Counted from the stretch's first letter, positions 34,103 through 43,513 are shown. The stretch: DNA of 64,000 nt from Pseudomonas oryzihabitans (GCF_024652905.1 NZ_CP102428.1:756501-820500), one strand, 5' to 3'. Made by a program: numbers and translations. Notes: generated by a model from the sequence alone, not told the origin.

Positions 34103-35140
34103 TCATGTCATGCTACGCGAGCTGTTGCCGAAGCGCCGTTGCAGCCAGGCACCGATCTGCGTGGGGCTGAGAACACGTTCCGCGGCGCCCATTCTAACCG
34201 CAGCAGCGGGCATGCCGTATACGGCACAACTGGCCTCGTCCTGGGCCAGGGTGGGGCAACCGCTCTGGCGCAGGGCGTAGAGGCCACTGGCGCCGTCCCG
34301 TCCCATGCCGGTCAGCAGGATGCCCAGGGCCTTGCCGACCCGGCGCGGGTGGCTGGCGAGGTTGGCGAAGAACACGTCCACCGAGGGACGATAGGGATAA
34401 TCGGCCGGCTCGACGGTATAGGCGAAGCGGCCACGTGCATCCAGCAGCAGGTGATCGTCGCCCAGGGCCACCGAGACCTGACCGGGCTGCGGCAGGGCGC
34501 CGGGCATGGCCGCCGTGACCGGCCAGGCGATCTGGGTCCCGAGCCAGCCGATGAAACTAGGGGCGAAACGCCGATCGATGTGCTGCACCAGCACCACGCT
34601 CGCCTCGGAGGTCGGCGTCCAGGTTTCGAACAGACTCACCAGGGCCGCCGGCCCACCGGTGGAGGCGCCGATGGCGACCAGGGTGTCCGGCGTCGCTTGA
34701 GCGTCCTCGGTCGGTGCGGCGGCACTGACCAGCTGCGGGCGGGCGGCGCGTTCCGGCAGGCGCACCAGAGGCTCGATGCGGGCGATCTTGCGCAGCAGGG
34801 CACCGCCATCGGCACTGCCGCTGAGTGCCGGGGTGGCGGTCACGTCCAGGGCACCGGCGCCCATGGCCCGAAACACCCCCTCGCAATCGTCGGGGGTGGC
34901 GGTGACCATGAGGATGGCGCAGGGCGACTGCGCCATGATCCGGCGCGTCGCCTCGATGCCGTCCAGCCGCGGCATCTGCAGGTCCATGAGAATCAGGTCG
35001 GGACGGTCCTCGGCGCAACGGGCCACCGCTTCCTCGCCGTCGTGGGCGATCCAGGCGACCGTATGGCGCCCATCGCTGGCCAGCAGGCGGCGCAGGGCTT
35101 CGGTGGCCAGTAGCAGATCGTTGACGATGGCGATTCTCAT
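34103..35140 (-). CDS. wspF: Chemotaxis methylesterase WspF (CheB)
   Basis: WspF demethylates the receptor WspA and so damps the pathway; its loss gives wrinkly, high c-di-GMP variants in other pseudomonads. 345 residues: receiver with Asp53 (LILMDLQMPRLDG) and a CheB esterase domain with Ser in GASTGGP, His in QHIDRRFAPSF and Asp in GMGRDGASG, all present. ATG 35140 overlaps the wspE stop by 3 bases; the longer antisense extension to 36313 is rejected. Confidence 0.94.
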   Translation of the reverse strand: MRIAIVNDLLLATEALRRLLASDGRHTVAWIAHDGEEAVARCAEDRPDLILMDLQMPRLDGIEATRRIMAQSPCAILMVTATPDDCEGVFRAMGAGALDVTATPALSGSADGGALLRKIARIEPLVRLPERAARPQLVSAAAPTEDAQATPDTLVAIGASTGGPAALVSLFETWTPTSEASVVLVQHIDRRFAPSFIGWLGTQIAWPVTAAMPGALPQPGQVSVALGDDHLLLDARGRFAYTVEPADYPYRPSVDVFFANLASHPRRVGKALGILLTGMGRDGASGLYALRQSGCPTLAQDEASCAVYGMPAAAVRMGAAERVLSPTQIGAWLQRRFGNSSRSMT

Positions 35141-37317
35141 GGCGCTCCGATGAGGTCCTGTACGGCGGTGATGAGGGCATCGTGGTGGAAGCTGCCCTTG
35201 GTCAGATAGTAGTCGGCGCCGGCCTGCATGCCCTTGAGGCGGTCTTCGGGGCGATCCTTGTAGGACACGATCATCACCGGCAGGGCATGCAGACGCGGAT
35301 CGCGGCGCACCAGTTCCACCAGTTCGATGCCATTCATGCGCGGCATGTCGATGTCCGACAGCAGCATGTCGAATTCGCCGCCGCGCACCGCGTTCCAGCC
35401 GTCCATGCCATCCACCGCGACCTCCACCTGATAGCCCTGGCCTTCCAGGAGCTTGCGCTCCATTTCGCGCACGGTGAGGGAGTCGTCCACCACCAGGATG
35501 CGCTTGACCCGTCGGGTGGCGACGGCGGCACCGCCCTGCACCTGACGCAGCTGCCCCTCGCCGAGCAGGCGCTCGATACCGGTGAGCAGATCGGCGACGT
35601 CCAGCAGCAGCACCGGGCTGCCGTCGTCGAGCAGGGCCCCGGCGGTGACCGAACGTAGCTTGCCGAAGATCTCGTCCAGCGGCTTGAGCGCCAGGCCCTG
35701 CTCGCCGCGCAGGCGATCCACCACCAGCCCATAGCGGCGCGCCCCGCTGCCGATCACCAGCACCGCCAGGTCGCCGCTGGGCGGCGCGCCTTCCAGCTCC
35801 AGCAACTGATAGGCGGCGACCAGGCCCAGGCGATCCTCGCCGAGCAGGAAGAAGGCCTTGCCCTCCAGCGCGTGGACCTCGGCGGGATCCAGGCGCAGTA
35901 CCCGTTCGATGCGGTTGACCGGCAGGGCATAGGCCTCGCCGGCGATGTCGACGATCAGGGCGCGGACGATGGAGCGACTGACCGGTACCAGCAGGTGGGT
36001 AGTGAAGCCCAGGCCAGGGCGGGTTTCCAGGCGGACTTCGCCATCCAGGGCGCGGATGGCATCGGCCACCACGTCCAGGCCCACCCCACGACCGGACAAC
36101 TCGGTCACCGTCTCCTTGAGACTGAAGCCGGGCAGCAGCAGGAATTCCAGCAACTCGGCCGCGCTCAGTTCGGCGGCCACCGGCGGCGGACTCAGGCGGC
36201 GGGCGATGACCGCGGAGCGGATGCGTTCCAGGTCCAGGCCGCGGCCGTCGTCGTGCAGGCTGACCTGCAGGCGCCCGGCGACATGCCGGGCTTCGAGGCG
36301 GATCTGGCCGCACTCGGGCTTGCCCAGGGCGCGGCGTTCGGCCGGGGTTTCCAGGCCGTGGTCCACGGCGTTGCGCAGCAGGTGATTGAGCGGACTTTCC
36401 AGCCGCGCCAGCACCTCGCGGTCGATCAGGGTATCGGCGCCTTCGACCTGCAGCACGGCCTCCTTGTCCAGCCCCCGGGCCAGGTCACGCACCAGCCGTG
36501 GAAAGCCTTGGACGGCATCGCGCAGTGGCCGCATGCGCACCCCGAGCACCTCGTCCAGCAGCCCCTGGCAGACGCCGAGCAGGCGCCGTTCGTAGGCTTC
36601 CAGCGCCTGGAGCTGCTGCTGGTAGCGATCGAGCAGGCCTTCCTGGCGCTGGCGCACGTCGCTGCTGACCGCATTGGCCTGACCGAACAGCCCCTGCAAT
36701 TCCGCGCGATAGCCCTGGAAGCCCTGAACCAGGCCGTGCAGACCGAGGCCCATCACCCGGGCCTCGCTGGTGAGGGCGAGAATCTGATTGAAGCGGCCGC
36801 TGTCCACCCGTAGCGGATCACGGCTGCGCTCGGCTTCGGGGGCCGGGTCTTCCGCCACGGCGGGCGCCAGCTCCCGGGCTGGCGCTGGCGCCATCGGGGC
36901 AGGGGCAGCGGCGCCAGCGCTCAGCGCCTGTGCCAGCGCCCGCTGGGCATCCCGCTGTTCGCTCTGCCAGCGCTGGCTGGCGGCTTCGTCCAGGCGGCTG
37001 ACCTCACCGAGGACGTCGACGCAGCGAAACAGCTGATCGATGTCCGCCGGACCGAGGTGGCGGCGACCGGCCTGGACGGCGACCAGGCAATCCTCCATGG
37101 CGTGGGCCAGCTCGACCAGGCCGTCGAGGTCGACGATGCGCGCCGCGCCCTTGATGGAATGGGCCGCCCGCATCATCGGCTCGATCACCCCGGTGTCGCT
37201 GGAATCGCGCTCCAGGCGCAACAAGCCGCTGTCCAACGCCTGCAGATGGCTCTGCACCTCGCTGGCGAAGAGATCGTAGAGGGACATCTCGCGCACATCG
37301 CGCGGTGGCTGACTCAT
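35137..37317 (-). CDS. wspE: Hybrid chemotaxis histidine kinase WspE (CheA-receiver)
   Basis: WspE autophosphorylates in response to WspA and passes phosphate to WspR and WspF. 726 residues: Hpt with His53 (AAHSIKGAARI), dimerisation and HATPase domains (LNHLLRNAVDHGLE, GRGVGLDVV), a CheW-like domain (VDIAGEAYALPVNRIERVL) and a C-terminal receiver (ILVVDDSLTVREMERKLL, LLSDIDMPRMNG). An internal ATG at residue 11 (MSLYDLFASEVQ) is an alternative start. Overlaps wspD and wspF by 4 bases each. Confidence 0.95.
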   Translation of the reverse strand: MSQPPRDVREMSLYDLFASEVQSHLQALDSGLLRLERDSSDTGVIEPMMRAAHSIKGAARIVDLDGLVELAHAMEDCLVAVQAGRRHLGPADIDQLFRCVDVLGEVSRLDEAASQRWQSEQRDAQRALAQALSAGAAAPAPMAPAPARELAPAVAEDPAPEAERSRDPLRVDSGRFNQILALTSEARVMGLGLHGLVQGFQGYRAELQGLFGQANAVSSDVRQRQEGLLDRYQQQLQALEAYERRLLGVCQGLLDEVLGVRMRPLRDAVQGFPRLVRDLARGLDKEAVLQVEGADTLIDREVLARLESPLNHLLRNAVDHGLETPAERRALGKPECGQIRLEARHVAGRLQVSLHDDGRGLDLERIRSAVIARRLSPPPVAAELSAAELLEFLLLPGFSLKETVTELSGRGVGLDVVADAIRALDGEVRLETRPGLGFTTHLLVPVSRSIVRALIVDIAGEAYALPVNRIERVLRLDPAEVHALEGKAFFLLGEDRLGLVAAYQLLELEGAPPSGDLAVLVIGSGARRYGLVVDRLRGEQGLALKPLDEIFGKLRSVTAGALLDDGSPVLLLDVADLLTGIERLLGEGQLRQVQGGAAVATRRVKRILVVDDSLTVREMERKLLEGQGYQVEVAVDGMDGWNAVRGGEFDMLLSDIDMPRMNGIELVELVRRDPRLHALPVMIVSYKDRPEDRLKGMQAGADYYLTKGSFHHDALITAVQDLIGAP

Positions 37318-37841
37318 CGCAGCGCCTCTTCCAGGGCCCGCTCCAGGCGCGGCAGATCGAGCAGCCCGACCTGATGCGCGCCTTCGCGATAGACGCCACT
37401 CAGGTAGCTGAGCAACTCGCCGCCCAGGGTCGCGGGCGGCGGTTGCACCTCGCTGGGGGCATAGCGTTGCAGTCCTAGCACCTCGTCCACCTGCACGGCC
37501 CAGTCACGGCGACCGATATGCAGCAGCAGCAATCGCGGAAAACCGCCGGTCTGCTCGCCCGGGGCCACCGCCAGCAGCAGCTGCAGAGCGATGCAGGGCT
37601 GCAACTGACCCCGTACCGGGACGATACCGCGCAGCAGCGGCGAACGCCGGTGGGGCACCCGATGGACGGCGGTGGGTTCGGTGGCCGTGACCAGACAGCC
37701 GCCGGGCAAGCCCAGCCATTCCGCGCCGAGGCGAAAGACCAGCGCACTGGCCGACTGCGCCTGGCGATCGTCCAGGGGTTCGGCATAGCGCTCGGCCCAG
37801 TCGGCACGCTCCAGGGCGCTGAGTTCGCGGTTCAGGCTCAT
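37314..37841 (-). CDS. wspD: CheW-like adaptor WspD
   Basis: 175 residues forming a CheW fold (VFRLGAEWLGLPGGCLVTATE, RGIVPVRGQLQPCIAL, DWAVQVDEVLGLQRY). With WspB it couples receptor to kinase in the signalling array. Its N-terminus (MSLNRELSALERADWAERYA) precedes the domain. The start overlaps the wspC stop (ATGA). Confidence 0.9.
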   Translation of the reverse strand: MSLNRELSALERADWAERYAEPLDDRQAQSASALVFRLGAEWLGLPGGCLVTATEPTAVHRVPHRRSPLLRGIVPVRGQLQPCIALQLLLAVAPGEQTGGFPRLLLLHIGRRDWAVQVDEVLGLQRYAPSEVQPPPATLGGELLSYLSGVYREGAHQVGLLDLPRLERALEEALR

Positions 37842-39085
37842 GCGTCGTCACCGGCACGGGTCTGGATGCGCGCGGCGCGGTCGCGCAGGCGTCCGGCTTC
37901 GTCGAGTCGGCCGGCTCTTTCGCAGATCAGCGCCAGGCGGCACAGGGCCGGATAGTGCTCCGGCTCCAGATAGAGCGCCTGGCGTAGCGCCCGCTCGGCC
38001 TCGGCGGCGCGGGCATCGGGCAGGATGAGCGCCAGCAGGAAATGGGCACCAGCCTGACTGCGATCCGTATCGAGCAGGGTGCGCAACAGTGTCTCGGCTT
38101 CGGCGCCTCGTCCGGCATCGGCCAGCCGCTGGGCTTCTTCCAGGGGCGGGCAGGCGGCCGGGATGGGCGCGGTCGGTAGCGATGCGGGAGCACTTCTGGC
38201 CCGCAGGCGGGTAGGGAGCGTCGTCGCCGGGGGCGGCGGGCGCACCGCGGCCTTGCGCCGGGGCGCCGCAGGCGGTGGCGGCCGTAGCGGATCGGCGGTG
38301 TCCGCCTGGCGCTTGATCAACGCCGAGGCGTGCGCGACGCCCAGGCTGGCGAAACCATGGCGCATGGCGCTGACCATCTCCGAGCTGCCGACGCAGAGCA
38401 GGCCGTCGTCGTGCATGAGCGCGGCCAGGTGGCTGAGGGCTCGGCCCTGGGTCTGGTCGTCGAAATAGATCAGCAGGTTGCGGCAGAGCACCACGTCGAA
38501 GGGGGCGCCGTCGCGCAGGCTGCCCAGCTGCAGGATGTTGCCCTGACGAAAGCGCACCTGGTTGCGCACCCGTTCGGTCAGACGCTGGCGATCGCCTTCG
38601 GGCTGGAAATAGCGCTCGCGAAAGGCCAGGTCGCGAGCGCGAAAGGAGTTGCGCCCATAGAGGCCGCGGCGGGCGCGCTCCAAGGACGGCTCGTTGATGT
38701 CCACCGCGGTGACCTGGAACGCCTGGGCCGGCAGGCCGGTATCGAACAGCGCCATGGCCAGGGTGTAGGGTTCTTCACCGGTGGAGCAGGGCAGGCTGAG
38801 CAGGCGTACCGGCGCGCCGCTGCGGGCATGGCGCTCCTGGGCGAAGCGCGCGGCATGGGCGATGGCCTGGGGGTCGCGAAAGAACCAGGTCTCGGGAATG
38901 ACCAGCAGGTCCAGCAGATCGGCGAATTCGCTTTCGTCGTCGAGGATGCGCGCCATATAGACCTCGGCATCGCTCTCCTGGCGCTCGCGTAGGCGCTGGC
39001 GAATGGCGCGGCCGAGCATGTCGTCGGCGATGGCCAGGCCGGTGCGCGCCCGCACCAGGGGCGCCAGCCGGGGATCGAGCTTCAC
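37838..39085 (-). CDS. wspC: Receptor methyltransferase WspC (CheR with TPR)
   Basis: WspC methylates glutamates of WspA. GTG 39085 is set by AGGAGG 5 bases upstream and by the overlap with the wspB stop; the longer frame to 39148 is not needed. 415 residues: CheR N-domain, SAM-binding domain (LSLPCSTGEEPYTLAMAL, VTAVDINEPSLERARRG, FDVVLCRNLLIYFDD) and, after a proline/arginine-rich linker, a C-terminal TPR region (AQRLADAGRGAEAETLLRTL and following), as known for WspC. Confidence 0.94.
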   Translation of the reverse strand: MKLDPRLAPLVRARTGLAIADDMLGRAIRQRLRERQESDAEVYMARILDDESEFADLLDLLVIPETWFFRDPQAIAHAARFAQERHARSGAPVRLLSLPCSTGEEPYTLAMALFDTGLPAQAFQVTAVDINEPSLERARRGLYGRNSFRARDLAFRERYFQPEGDRQRLTERVRNQVRFRQGNILQLGSLRDGAPFDVVLCRNLLIYFDDQTQGRALSHLAALMHDDGLLCVGSSEMVSAMRHGFASLGVAHASALIKRQADTADPLRPPPPAAPRRKAAVRPPPPATTLPTRLRARSAPASLPTAPIPAACPPLEEAQRLADAGRGAEAETLLRTLLDTDRSQAGAHFLLALILPDARAAEAERALRQALYLEPEHYPALCRLALICERAGRLDEAGRLRDRAARIQTRAGDDA

Positions 39086-39537
39086 GCGGCCTCCTGGAAC
39101 AGCAGGGCGGCCAGGGCAGGTGACAGCAAACGATCCTGATCGAGCCACAGCCAGAGGCCTTCTGGCGTCTCCAGCACCTCGCCGAGCCAGGGATAGTCAG
39201 GCAGCCGGATGCCCGCGGGGCGAGGCGTGGCGGCGCTGATCCGCCGCACGCCGGCGACGCTTTCCACCACCAGGCCGAGCGGGCGACGGGTGCCATCGGG
39301 CAGGGCATGGTCGACCAGCAGGATGCGGGTGTCCTGGCGCGCTTGGGCGGCCGGTCCGCCGCTCATGGCGGTGATGTCCACCACCGGGATGGCTGCGCCG
39401 TGCAGATTCATCAGCCCGGCCACTCCGGGTGGCGCGGCGGGAAACCGTGTCAGCTGCAGAAAGGGCAGCACCTGGCGGATCGCCGTCGTGGGCAGGGCCG
39501 CGGCAGCGTCGGCCAACTGGAAGACCAGGATCTGCAT
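39082..39537 (-). CDS. wspB: CheW-like adaptor WspB
   Basis: 151 residues from ATG 39537 (an overlapping TTG at 39543 would add two). CheW fold: ILVFQLADAAAALPTTAIRQVLPF, VAGLMNLHGAAIPVVDI, RILLVDHALP, RPLGLVVESVAGVRRI. It links WspA to WspE. It lies just after wspA with overlapping ends and overlaps wspC (GTGA). Confidence 0.9.
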   Translation of the reverse strand: MQILVFQLADAAAALPTTAIRQVLPFLQLTRFPAAPPGVAGLMNLHGAAIPVVDITAMSGGPAAQARQDTRILLVDHALPDGTRRPLGLVVESVAGVRRISAATPRPAGIRLPDYPWLGEVLETPEGLWLWLDQDRLLSPALAALLFQEAA

Positions 39538-39539
39538 GG

Positions 39540-41345
39540 TCAACGGGTGACCGAGAAGGTGGCGACGCTGCTCTGCAGGTCCTGGGCCGCCTGCTGCAGA
39601 TACTGCACCGCTTCGCTGGTGGCCTTGAGCGCCTCGGTGGTCTGCTGGGTGCTGTCGTTGAGCTGGGTGATGGTCTCGGCGATCTGGCCGGCGCCAACCG
39701 CCTGGGACTGCATGCCTTCCAGGACGATATCGAAGCGTGCCGGCAATTTCTGCACGTCCTCGATCACCCCGGCCAACTGATCGCTGACGCTGGCCACCTC
39801 CTGCACGCTGCGACGGATCTCTTCGGAGAACTTGTCCATGCCCATGACGCTGGCGGATACCGCGGAATTCATGTCCTTGAGCATCTGCTCGATGTCGTCG
39901 GTGGCGGCGGTGGTCTGGTCCGACAGCCGGCGGATCTCGGTGGCCACCACCGAGAAGCCGCGGCCCGCCTCGCCAGCCTTTTCCGCCTCAATGGCGGCGT
40001 TGAGCGACAACAGATTGGTCTGGTCGGCGACCTTGGTGATGGTGGTCAGCACCTTGTTGATATGACTGGACTTCTCCGACAGGGCGGCGAGCTTGGCATT
40101 GATCGAGTCGGTCGCCGCCACCATGCGCTGCATCGTGCTGTCCATGCTCGCCAGGTTGCTGCGCGCCTGCACCGCGCCCTGGGTGGTCTCGTCCGCCACC
40201 TGCACGGCTTCCTCCATGGTGCGCACCAGGGCATTGGCGTTGGCGGCGATTTCCCGGGTGGTGCTCAGCACTTCCACGCTGGTCTGTGCCTGTTCGATGC
40301 TGGTGGCTTCCTGCTGGCGCGACGAGGCGGCGATCTCGGTAGTGGAGGAGGTCACCTGGATGCCGGCGCGCTGCACCTTGGCGATCATCCCGCGCAGGTC
40401 TTCGATCATCTTGCCCAGGCCACGGGCCAGCTGGCCGATGGCGTCATCGCCGCTGACCGCGGTGCGTCCGGTGAGATCACCGGCGGCAGCCCGGTTGACC
40501 ACGCTCAGCAGATCGTCGACATCGGCGCGCAGGCGCTGCATCAGGACCTGCTCGCGGGCATGGTCGTCCTGGATCTGTTGGGCCATCTGGTTGAAGGCCA
40601 GCCCCACCTGGGCGAGTTCGTCTCGGCCCTGCACGTCCACGCGGGCGCCGCTTTCGCCCGCGGAGATGCGCGCCACGGTAGCGGTCAGGCGGCGGATCGA
40701 GCGCAGCAGATGACGGGAGAGCAGCCAGGCGATGAGCGCGGCCAGCAGCACGCAGAGGGCACCGCCGGCAACCAGGGTCCAAGTCAGCTGGTTGCGTACC
40801 TCCTCGGTATGACCGGCGCGTTGCGCGGACAGGCGTCGCTCTTCATCGGCGATAGCCTGGATCTCCTGGCGCATCGCCGCGACCTGGCTGGTGAGGTTGT
40901 CGATCAGCGGCTCGTTGGCCAGTTGGACCGCGCTGAGATTACCCGTGGCACGCAGGCGCAGCAGCGGTTCGAAGGTGTTCTGTCGCCAGCTATCGAGCTC
41001 GGCGATCAGGCGCGCGAAGCGTTGTTGCTGACTGACATTGTCCTGGGTCAGTTGCTGTGGCACACGCAGGGCTGCGGCCAGCGACGGCAGGGCCTGGCGC
41101 GCGGTCTCCGCATCGGTGGCGGTCCCGGAATACCAGTAGGTACGCAACTTGGCGCGGGTTTCGAGCAGGTTGTTGTCCAGCGCCGTGACCGACAGCAGTA
41201 CCTCGGCGGTGTGCCTGTCCCAGCGATTGGCGTCGACCAGGCTCTGCAAGGCGGCATAGGTCAGCCAGAGCAGCAGGACCACCAGGGCGATGATGGCGGC
41301 GAAGCCGGCGAAGAGTTTGTTCTGGATGCGAATGTTGTTGAGCAT
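39540..41345 (-). CDS. wspA: Surface-sensing methyl-accepting protein WspA
   Basis: 601 residues from ATG 41345 (MLNNIRIQNKLFAGF); a GTG at 41396 in the same frame has no ribosome site. Two membrane segments (about 12-32 and 200-222) flank a helical periplasmic domain; HAMP and a signalling hairpin follow. The tip (ADQTNLLSLNAAIEAEKAGEAG) and the downstream SVMGMDKFSEEIRRSVQEV have the pattern I know from WspA rather than ordinary chemoreceptors. First gene of wspABCDEFR; I could not pick a convincing promoter. Confidence 0.94.
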   Translation of the reverse strand: MLNNIRIQNKLFAGFAAIIALVVLLLWLTYAALQSLVDANRWDRHTAEVLLSVTALDNNLLETRAKLRTYWYSGTATDAETARQALPSLAAALRVPQQLTQDNVSQQQRFARLIAELDSWRQNTFEPLLRLRATGNLSAVQLANEPLIDNLTSQVAAMRQEIQAIADEERRLSAQRAGHTEEVRNQLTWTLVAGGALCVLLAALIAWLLSRHLLRSIRRLTATVARISAGESGARVDVQGRDELAQVGLAFNQMAQQIQDDHAREQVLMQRLRADVDDLLSVVNRAAAGDLTGRTAVSGDDAIGQLARGLGKMIEDLRGMIAKVQRAGIQVTSSTTEIAASSRQQEATSIEQAQTSVEVLSTTREIAANANALVRTMEEAVQVADETTQGAVQARSNLASMDSTMQRMVAATDSINAKLAALSEKSSHINKVLTTITKVADQTNLLSLNAAIEAEKAGEAGRGFSVVATEIRRLSDQTTAATDDIEQMLKDMNSAVSASVMGMDKFSEEIRRSVQEVASVSDQLAGVIEDVQKLPARFDIVLEGMQSQAVGAGQIAETITQLNDSTQQTTEALKATSEAVQYLQQAAQDLQSSVATFSVTR

Positions 41346-41549
41346 GGGCACCGGTGCAGGCGGACGAGGGCGAAAGGAGTGAGCCCTAAGGGCCACTCGG
41401 GCTGTCCGATAACGGTAGCACGGCCATGCATTTATGTGAGTTGGGGCTCACTTGGGAAGGCGCAATAGGAGAGGGGTACTGGTCTGGCAGGGATACAGAG
41501 GCAGCCTTCTGGCGTGGAGGACAGGAGGCTGCCGGCAAAACGGTGGATT

Positions 41550-41750
41550 TCAGGTCGCGGCCGCTTCGCTCTCTGCTTCTGTGCGCCGGGTGCCATGACT
41601 GTTCTGGCCACCCTTGCGCCCGGCTTCGGAGGCACGAGCGGGATTGTTGGCGAAATTGCCACCACTGGCACGCCCACCCTTGCGTCCGGCCTCGGCGGCG
41701 CGGTCGCGATTATTGGCGAAGTTGCCTGGGTTGCTGCTCTTGTTAGCCAT
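41550..41750 (-). CDS. KGG-repeat stress-induced protein (Con-10 type)
   Basis: 66 residues from ATG 41750, with GGGAG upstream. It contains two copies of the KGG motif (GNFANNRDRAAEAGRKGG and GNFANNPARASEAGRKGG), the pattern of small, hydrophilic general-stress proteins such as YciG/GsiB, which are usually RpoS-controlled in gammaproteobacteria. The upstream ATG (MGEVLMANK) would add five residues but has no ribosome site. It stands alone, with the same orientation as the wsp operon just beyond. Confidence 0.9.
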   Translation of the reverse strand: MANKSSNPGNFANNRDRAAEAGRKGGRASGGNFANNPARASEAGRKGGQNSHGTRRTEAESEAAAT

Positions 41751-42394
41751 GAGGACTTCTCCCAATTACGGTTATTGATGAAGCGAACGCCGTACCCGCA
41801 AAGGCCAAGCGGCTCGACTATTAAGAGTAGGGTTTTGTAAGGGCGGTTCGAATGTGGTGATAGAGGGTGGTTTTATTCGACGGACTTCAAGTTGGATACA
41901 AGGTTGATGATGACCATGATCGTGCCAGAGCCCTTGGTAAAAAGGCTGTACAGGAGTTGTAAAAGAATCCGGAAGGTTCGCTAGCAGAATTTCTTACGCA
42001 CAGCTGAAAAGAGTGAAATCTTTTGAAATATTTTGTCGCAGGGTGCGTCATCGCTGATTTTTTTGCTGCTGGAGGCTGAGACGATTTTTCTCGACGCTGG
42101 TTCTTTTGCACGGCCGAAATCATCGCTGGCAAGGCGCTTTTTTCTGAGCGGTAATTGTTACGGGTCGTTCTTTCAGTGATCTGCAAGAGCTCGGCAAAGG
42201 TGTCTTCCAGAGCCTTTTGTAAAGTTGGCAGACGATAATGTCTGTAGTCATCAATATTTAAAAGCTAATAATTTTTCCGATAAAGATTAAGGCGATAGTC
42301 AGGGCGAAAGTTAGAAGCAAGGGGCTCTCCCACTACGAGACGCTTGTGCTGTTCTCTCTTTTGTGAGAAAAAATCCCCAATATGGGAGGTGGTC
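41751..42394. other. AT-richer stretch with no convincing gene
   Basis: About 640 bases between the KGG gene and the XRE regulator are visibly less GC-rich than their neighbours. The only longer frame (41887-42186, minus, 99 codons, TTG start) is lysine/serine-rich with no ribosome site or recognisable motif. A short plus-strand frame ending at 41962 (GYKVDDDHDRARALGKKAVQEL) looks protein-like but has no start and may be a remnant. A 4-base palindrome TCCC-N6-GGGA at 42374-42387 overlaps the regulator's ribosome site. No tRNA, IS end or clear terminator was seen. Confidence 0.5.
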
Positions 42395-42937
42395 ATGCTC
42401 GATGAACGTTTGGCATCCAGGCTCAGGGCCCTGCGCCTGGAGCGCGGGCTGTCGCTGGACCAACTGGCGGCCCTCAGTGGGGTCAGTCGCGCCACGCTGT
42501 CGCGGCTGGAAAATGCCGAGGTCAGCCCGACCACGGCGGTTCTCGGGCAGCTCTGTTCGGCCTACGGCCTGACCCTGACGCGCCTGCTGCATAGCGTGGA
42601 AAGCGCCTATCCGGCCCAGGTCGAGCGCCAGGCGCAGCAGATCTGGGCCGATCCCGAGCAGGCCTTCACCCGTCGTTCGGTTTCGCCGCCGGCCCAGGCG
42701 CTGGCGGGCGAGGTCATCGAGAGCCAGCTGGGGCCAGGGGTGGATATCCGCTATCAGGCAGCGCCCCGTCCCGGGCTCGAACACCATCTGCTGTTGCTCG
42801 AAGGCGAGTTGCAGCTGTGGATCGAAGAGCAGCCCTATCGGCTGGGCGTCGGCGACTGCCTGCGCTATCGCCTCTGGGGTAGCAGTCGCTTCCTGAGCGG
42901 CCCGGCGGGCGCCCGTTATCTCCTGTTCATGATCTGA
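42395..42937 (+). CDS. XRE-family regulator with C-terminal cupin
   Basis: ATG 42395 follows GGGAGG. 180 residues: helix-turn-helix at about 8-60 (LRLERGLSLDQLAALSGVSRATLSRLE) and a cupin fold at about 110-180 (LLLLEGELQLWIEE, YRLGVGDCLRYRLW). This architecture is common in Pseudomonas and often senses a small metabolite to control an adjacent gene. The GNAT gene starts 9 bases after its stop, so the pair is an operon; the small palindrome at the ribosome site could be its own operator. Confidence 0.9.
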   Translation: MLDERLASRLRALRLERGLSLDQLAALSGVSRATLSRLENAEVSPTTAVLGQLCSAYGLTLTRLLHSVESAYPAQVERQAQQIWADPEQAFTRRSVSPPAQALAGEVIESQLGPGVDIRYQAAPRPGLEHHLLLLEGELQLWIEEQPYRLGVGDCLRYRLWGSSRFLSGPAGARYLLFMI

Positions 42938-42946
42938 GGTGTGTCC

Positions 42947-43513
42947 ATGAGTGCTTCCCTGCGTATCGAACAGCTCGATGCCGCCGCTTTCACGAGGCAT
43001 CTGAATGAATTCCAGCAACTACTGGCCGCCTGTGTCGAGCAGGGCGCCAGCATCGGCTTCATCCTGCCGCTGGGTGACGCCGTGAATCGGCGCTTCTGGA
43101 CCGAGGCCGTGGCCCCGGGCCTGGCCCAGGGTACCCGGCTGCTGTTCGCCGCGCTGCAGGGCGACCGGGTGGTCGGCAGCGTGCAACTGGTGCTGGATAC
43201 CCCGGCCAATCAGCCGCACCGCGCCGAGGTGGTCAAGTTGCTGGTGCATCCGGACTGCCGTCGCCAGGGGCTGGCGCGTCGGCTGATGCAGGCGGTGGAG
43301 GCGGCCGCCCAGGCCCAGGGGCGGGACTTGCTGACCCTGGACACCCGTAGCGACGACCATGCCGAGCCGCTCTATCTGTCCCTGGGCTATCAGGTGGTCG
43401 GCCGGATTCCCGGCTATGCCCTGGATGCTCGCCAGCCCGAACGCCGAGACAGCACCACCCTGATGTACAAGACGTTGGCGGTCGCGCCCGCTAAGCTTGG
43501 CGCCCCCCGTTAA
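42947..43513 (+). CDS. GNAT-family N-acetyltransferase
   Basis: ATG 42947 with GAGG upstream; 188 residues. The acetyl-CoA-binding motif A is VKLLVHPDCRRQGLARRLM, with the R/Q-x-x-G-x-A loop RRQGLA; the C-terminal strand and helix (GRDLLTLDTRS, AEPLYLSLGYQ) complete the fold. The substrate is unknown. Co-transcribed with the XRE-cupin regulator upstream; the serine acetyltransferase gene starts 15 bases downstream. Confidence 0.9.
   Translation: MSASLRIEQLDAAAFTRHLNEFQQLLAACVEQGASIGFILPLGDAVNRRFWTEAVAPGLAQGTRLLFAALQGDRVVGSVQLVLDTPANQPHRAEVVKLLVHPDCRRQGLARRLMQAVEAAAQAQGRDLLTLDTRSDDHAEPLYLSLGYQVVGRIPGYALDARQPERRDSTTLMYKTLAVAPAKLGAPR

Noticed and set aside
34103-36313. 736-codon version of wspF extending through wspE
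   Set aside because: The added part is antisense-like low-complexity sequence in a different frame from wspE; the real start (ATG 35140) overlaps the wspE stop.
39429-41468. 679-codon plus-strand frame opposite wspA
   Set aside because: Antisense to a fully conserved wspA; composition typical of shadow frames.
41887-42186. 99-codon minus-strand frame in the AT-richer stretch
   Set aside because: TTG start, no ribosome site, odd composition (Lys/Ser-rich then hydrophobic) and no motif; left as non-coding.
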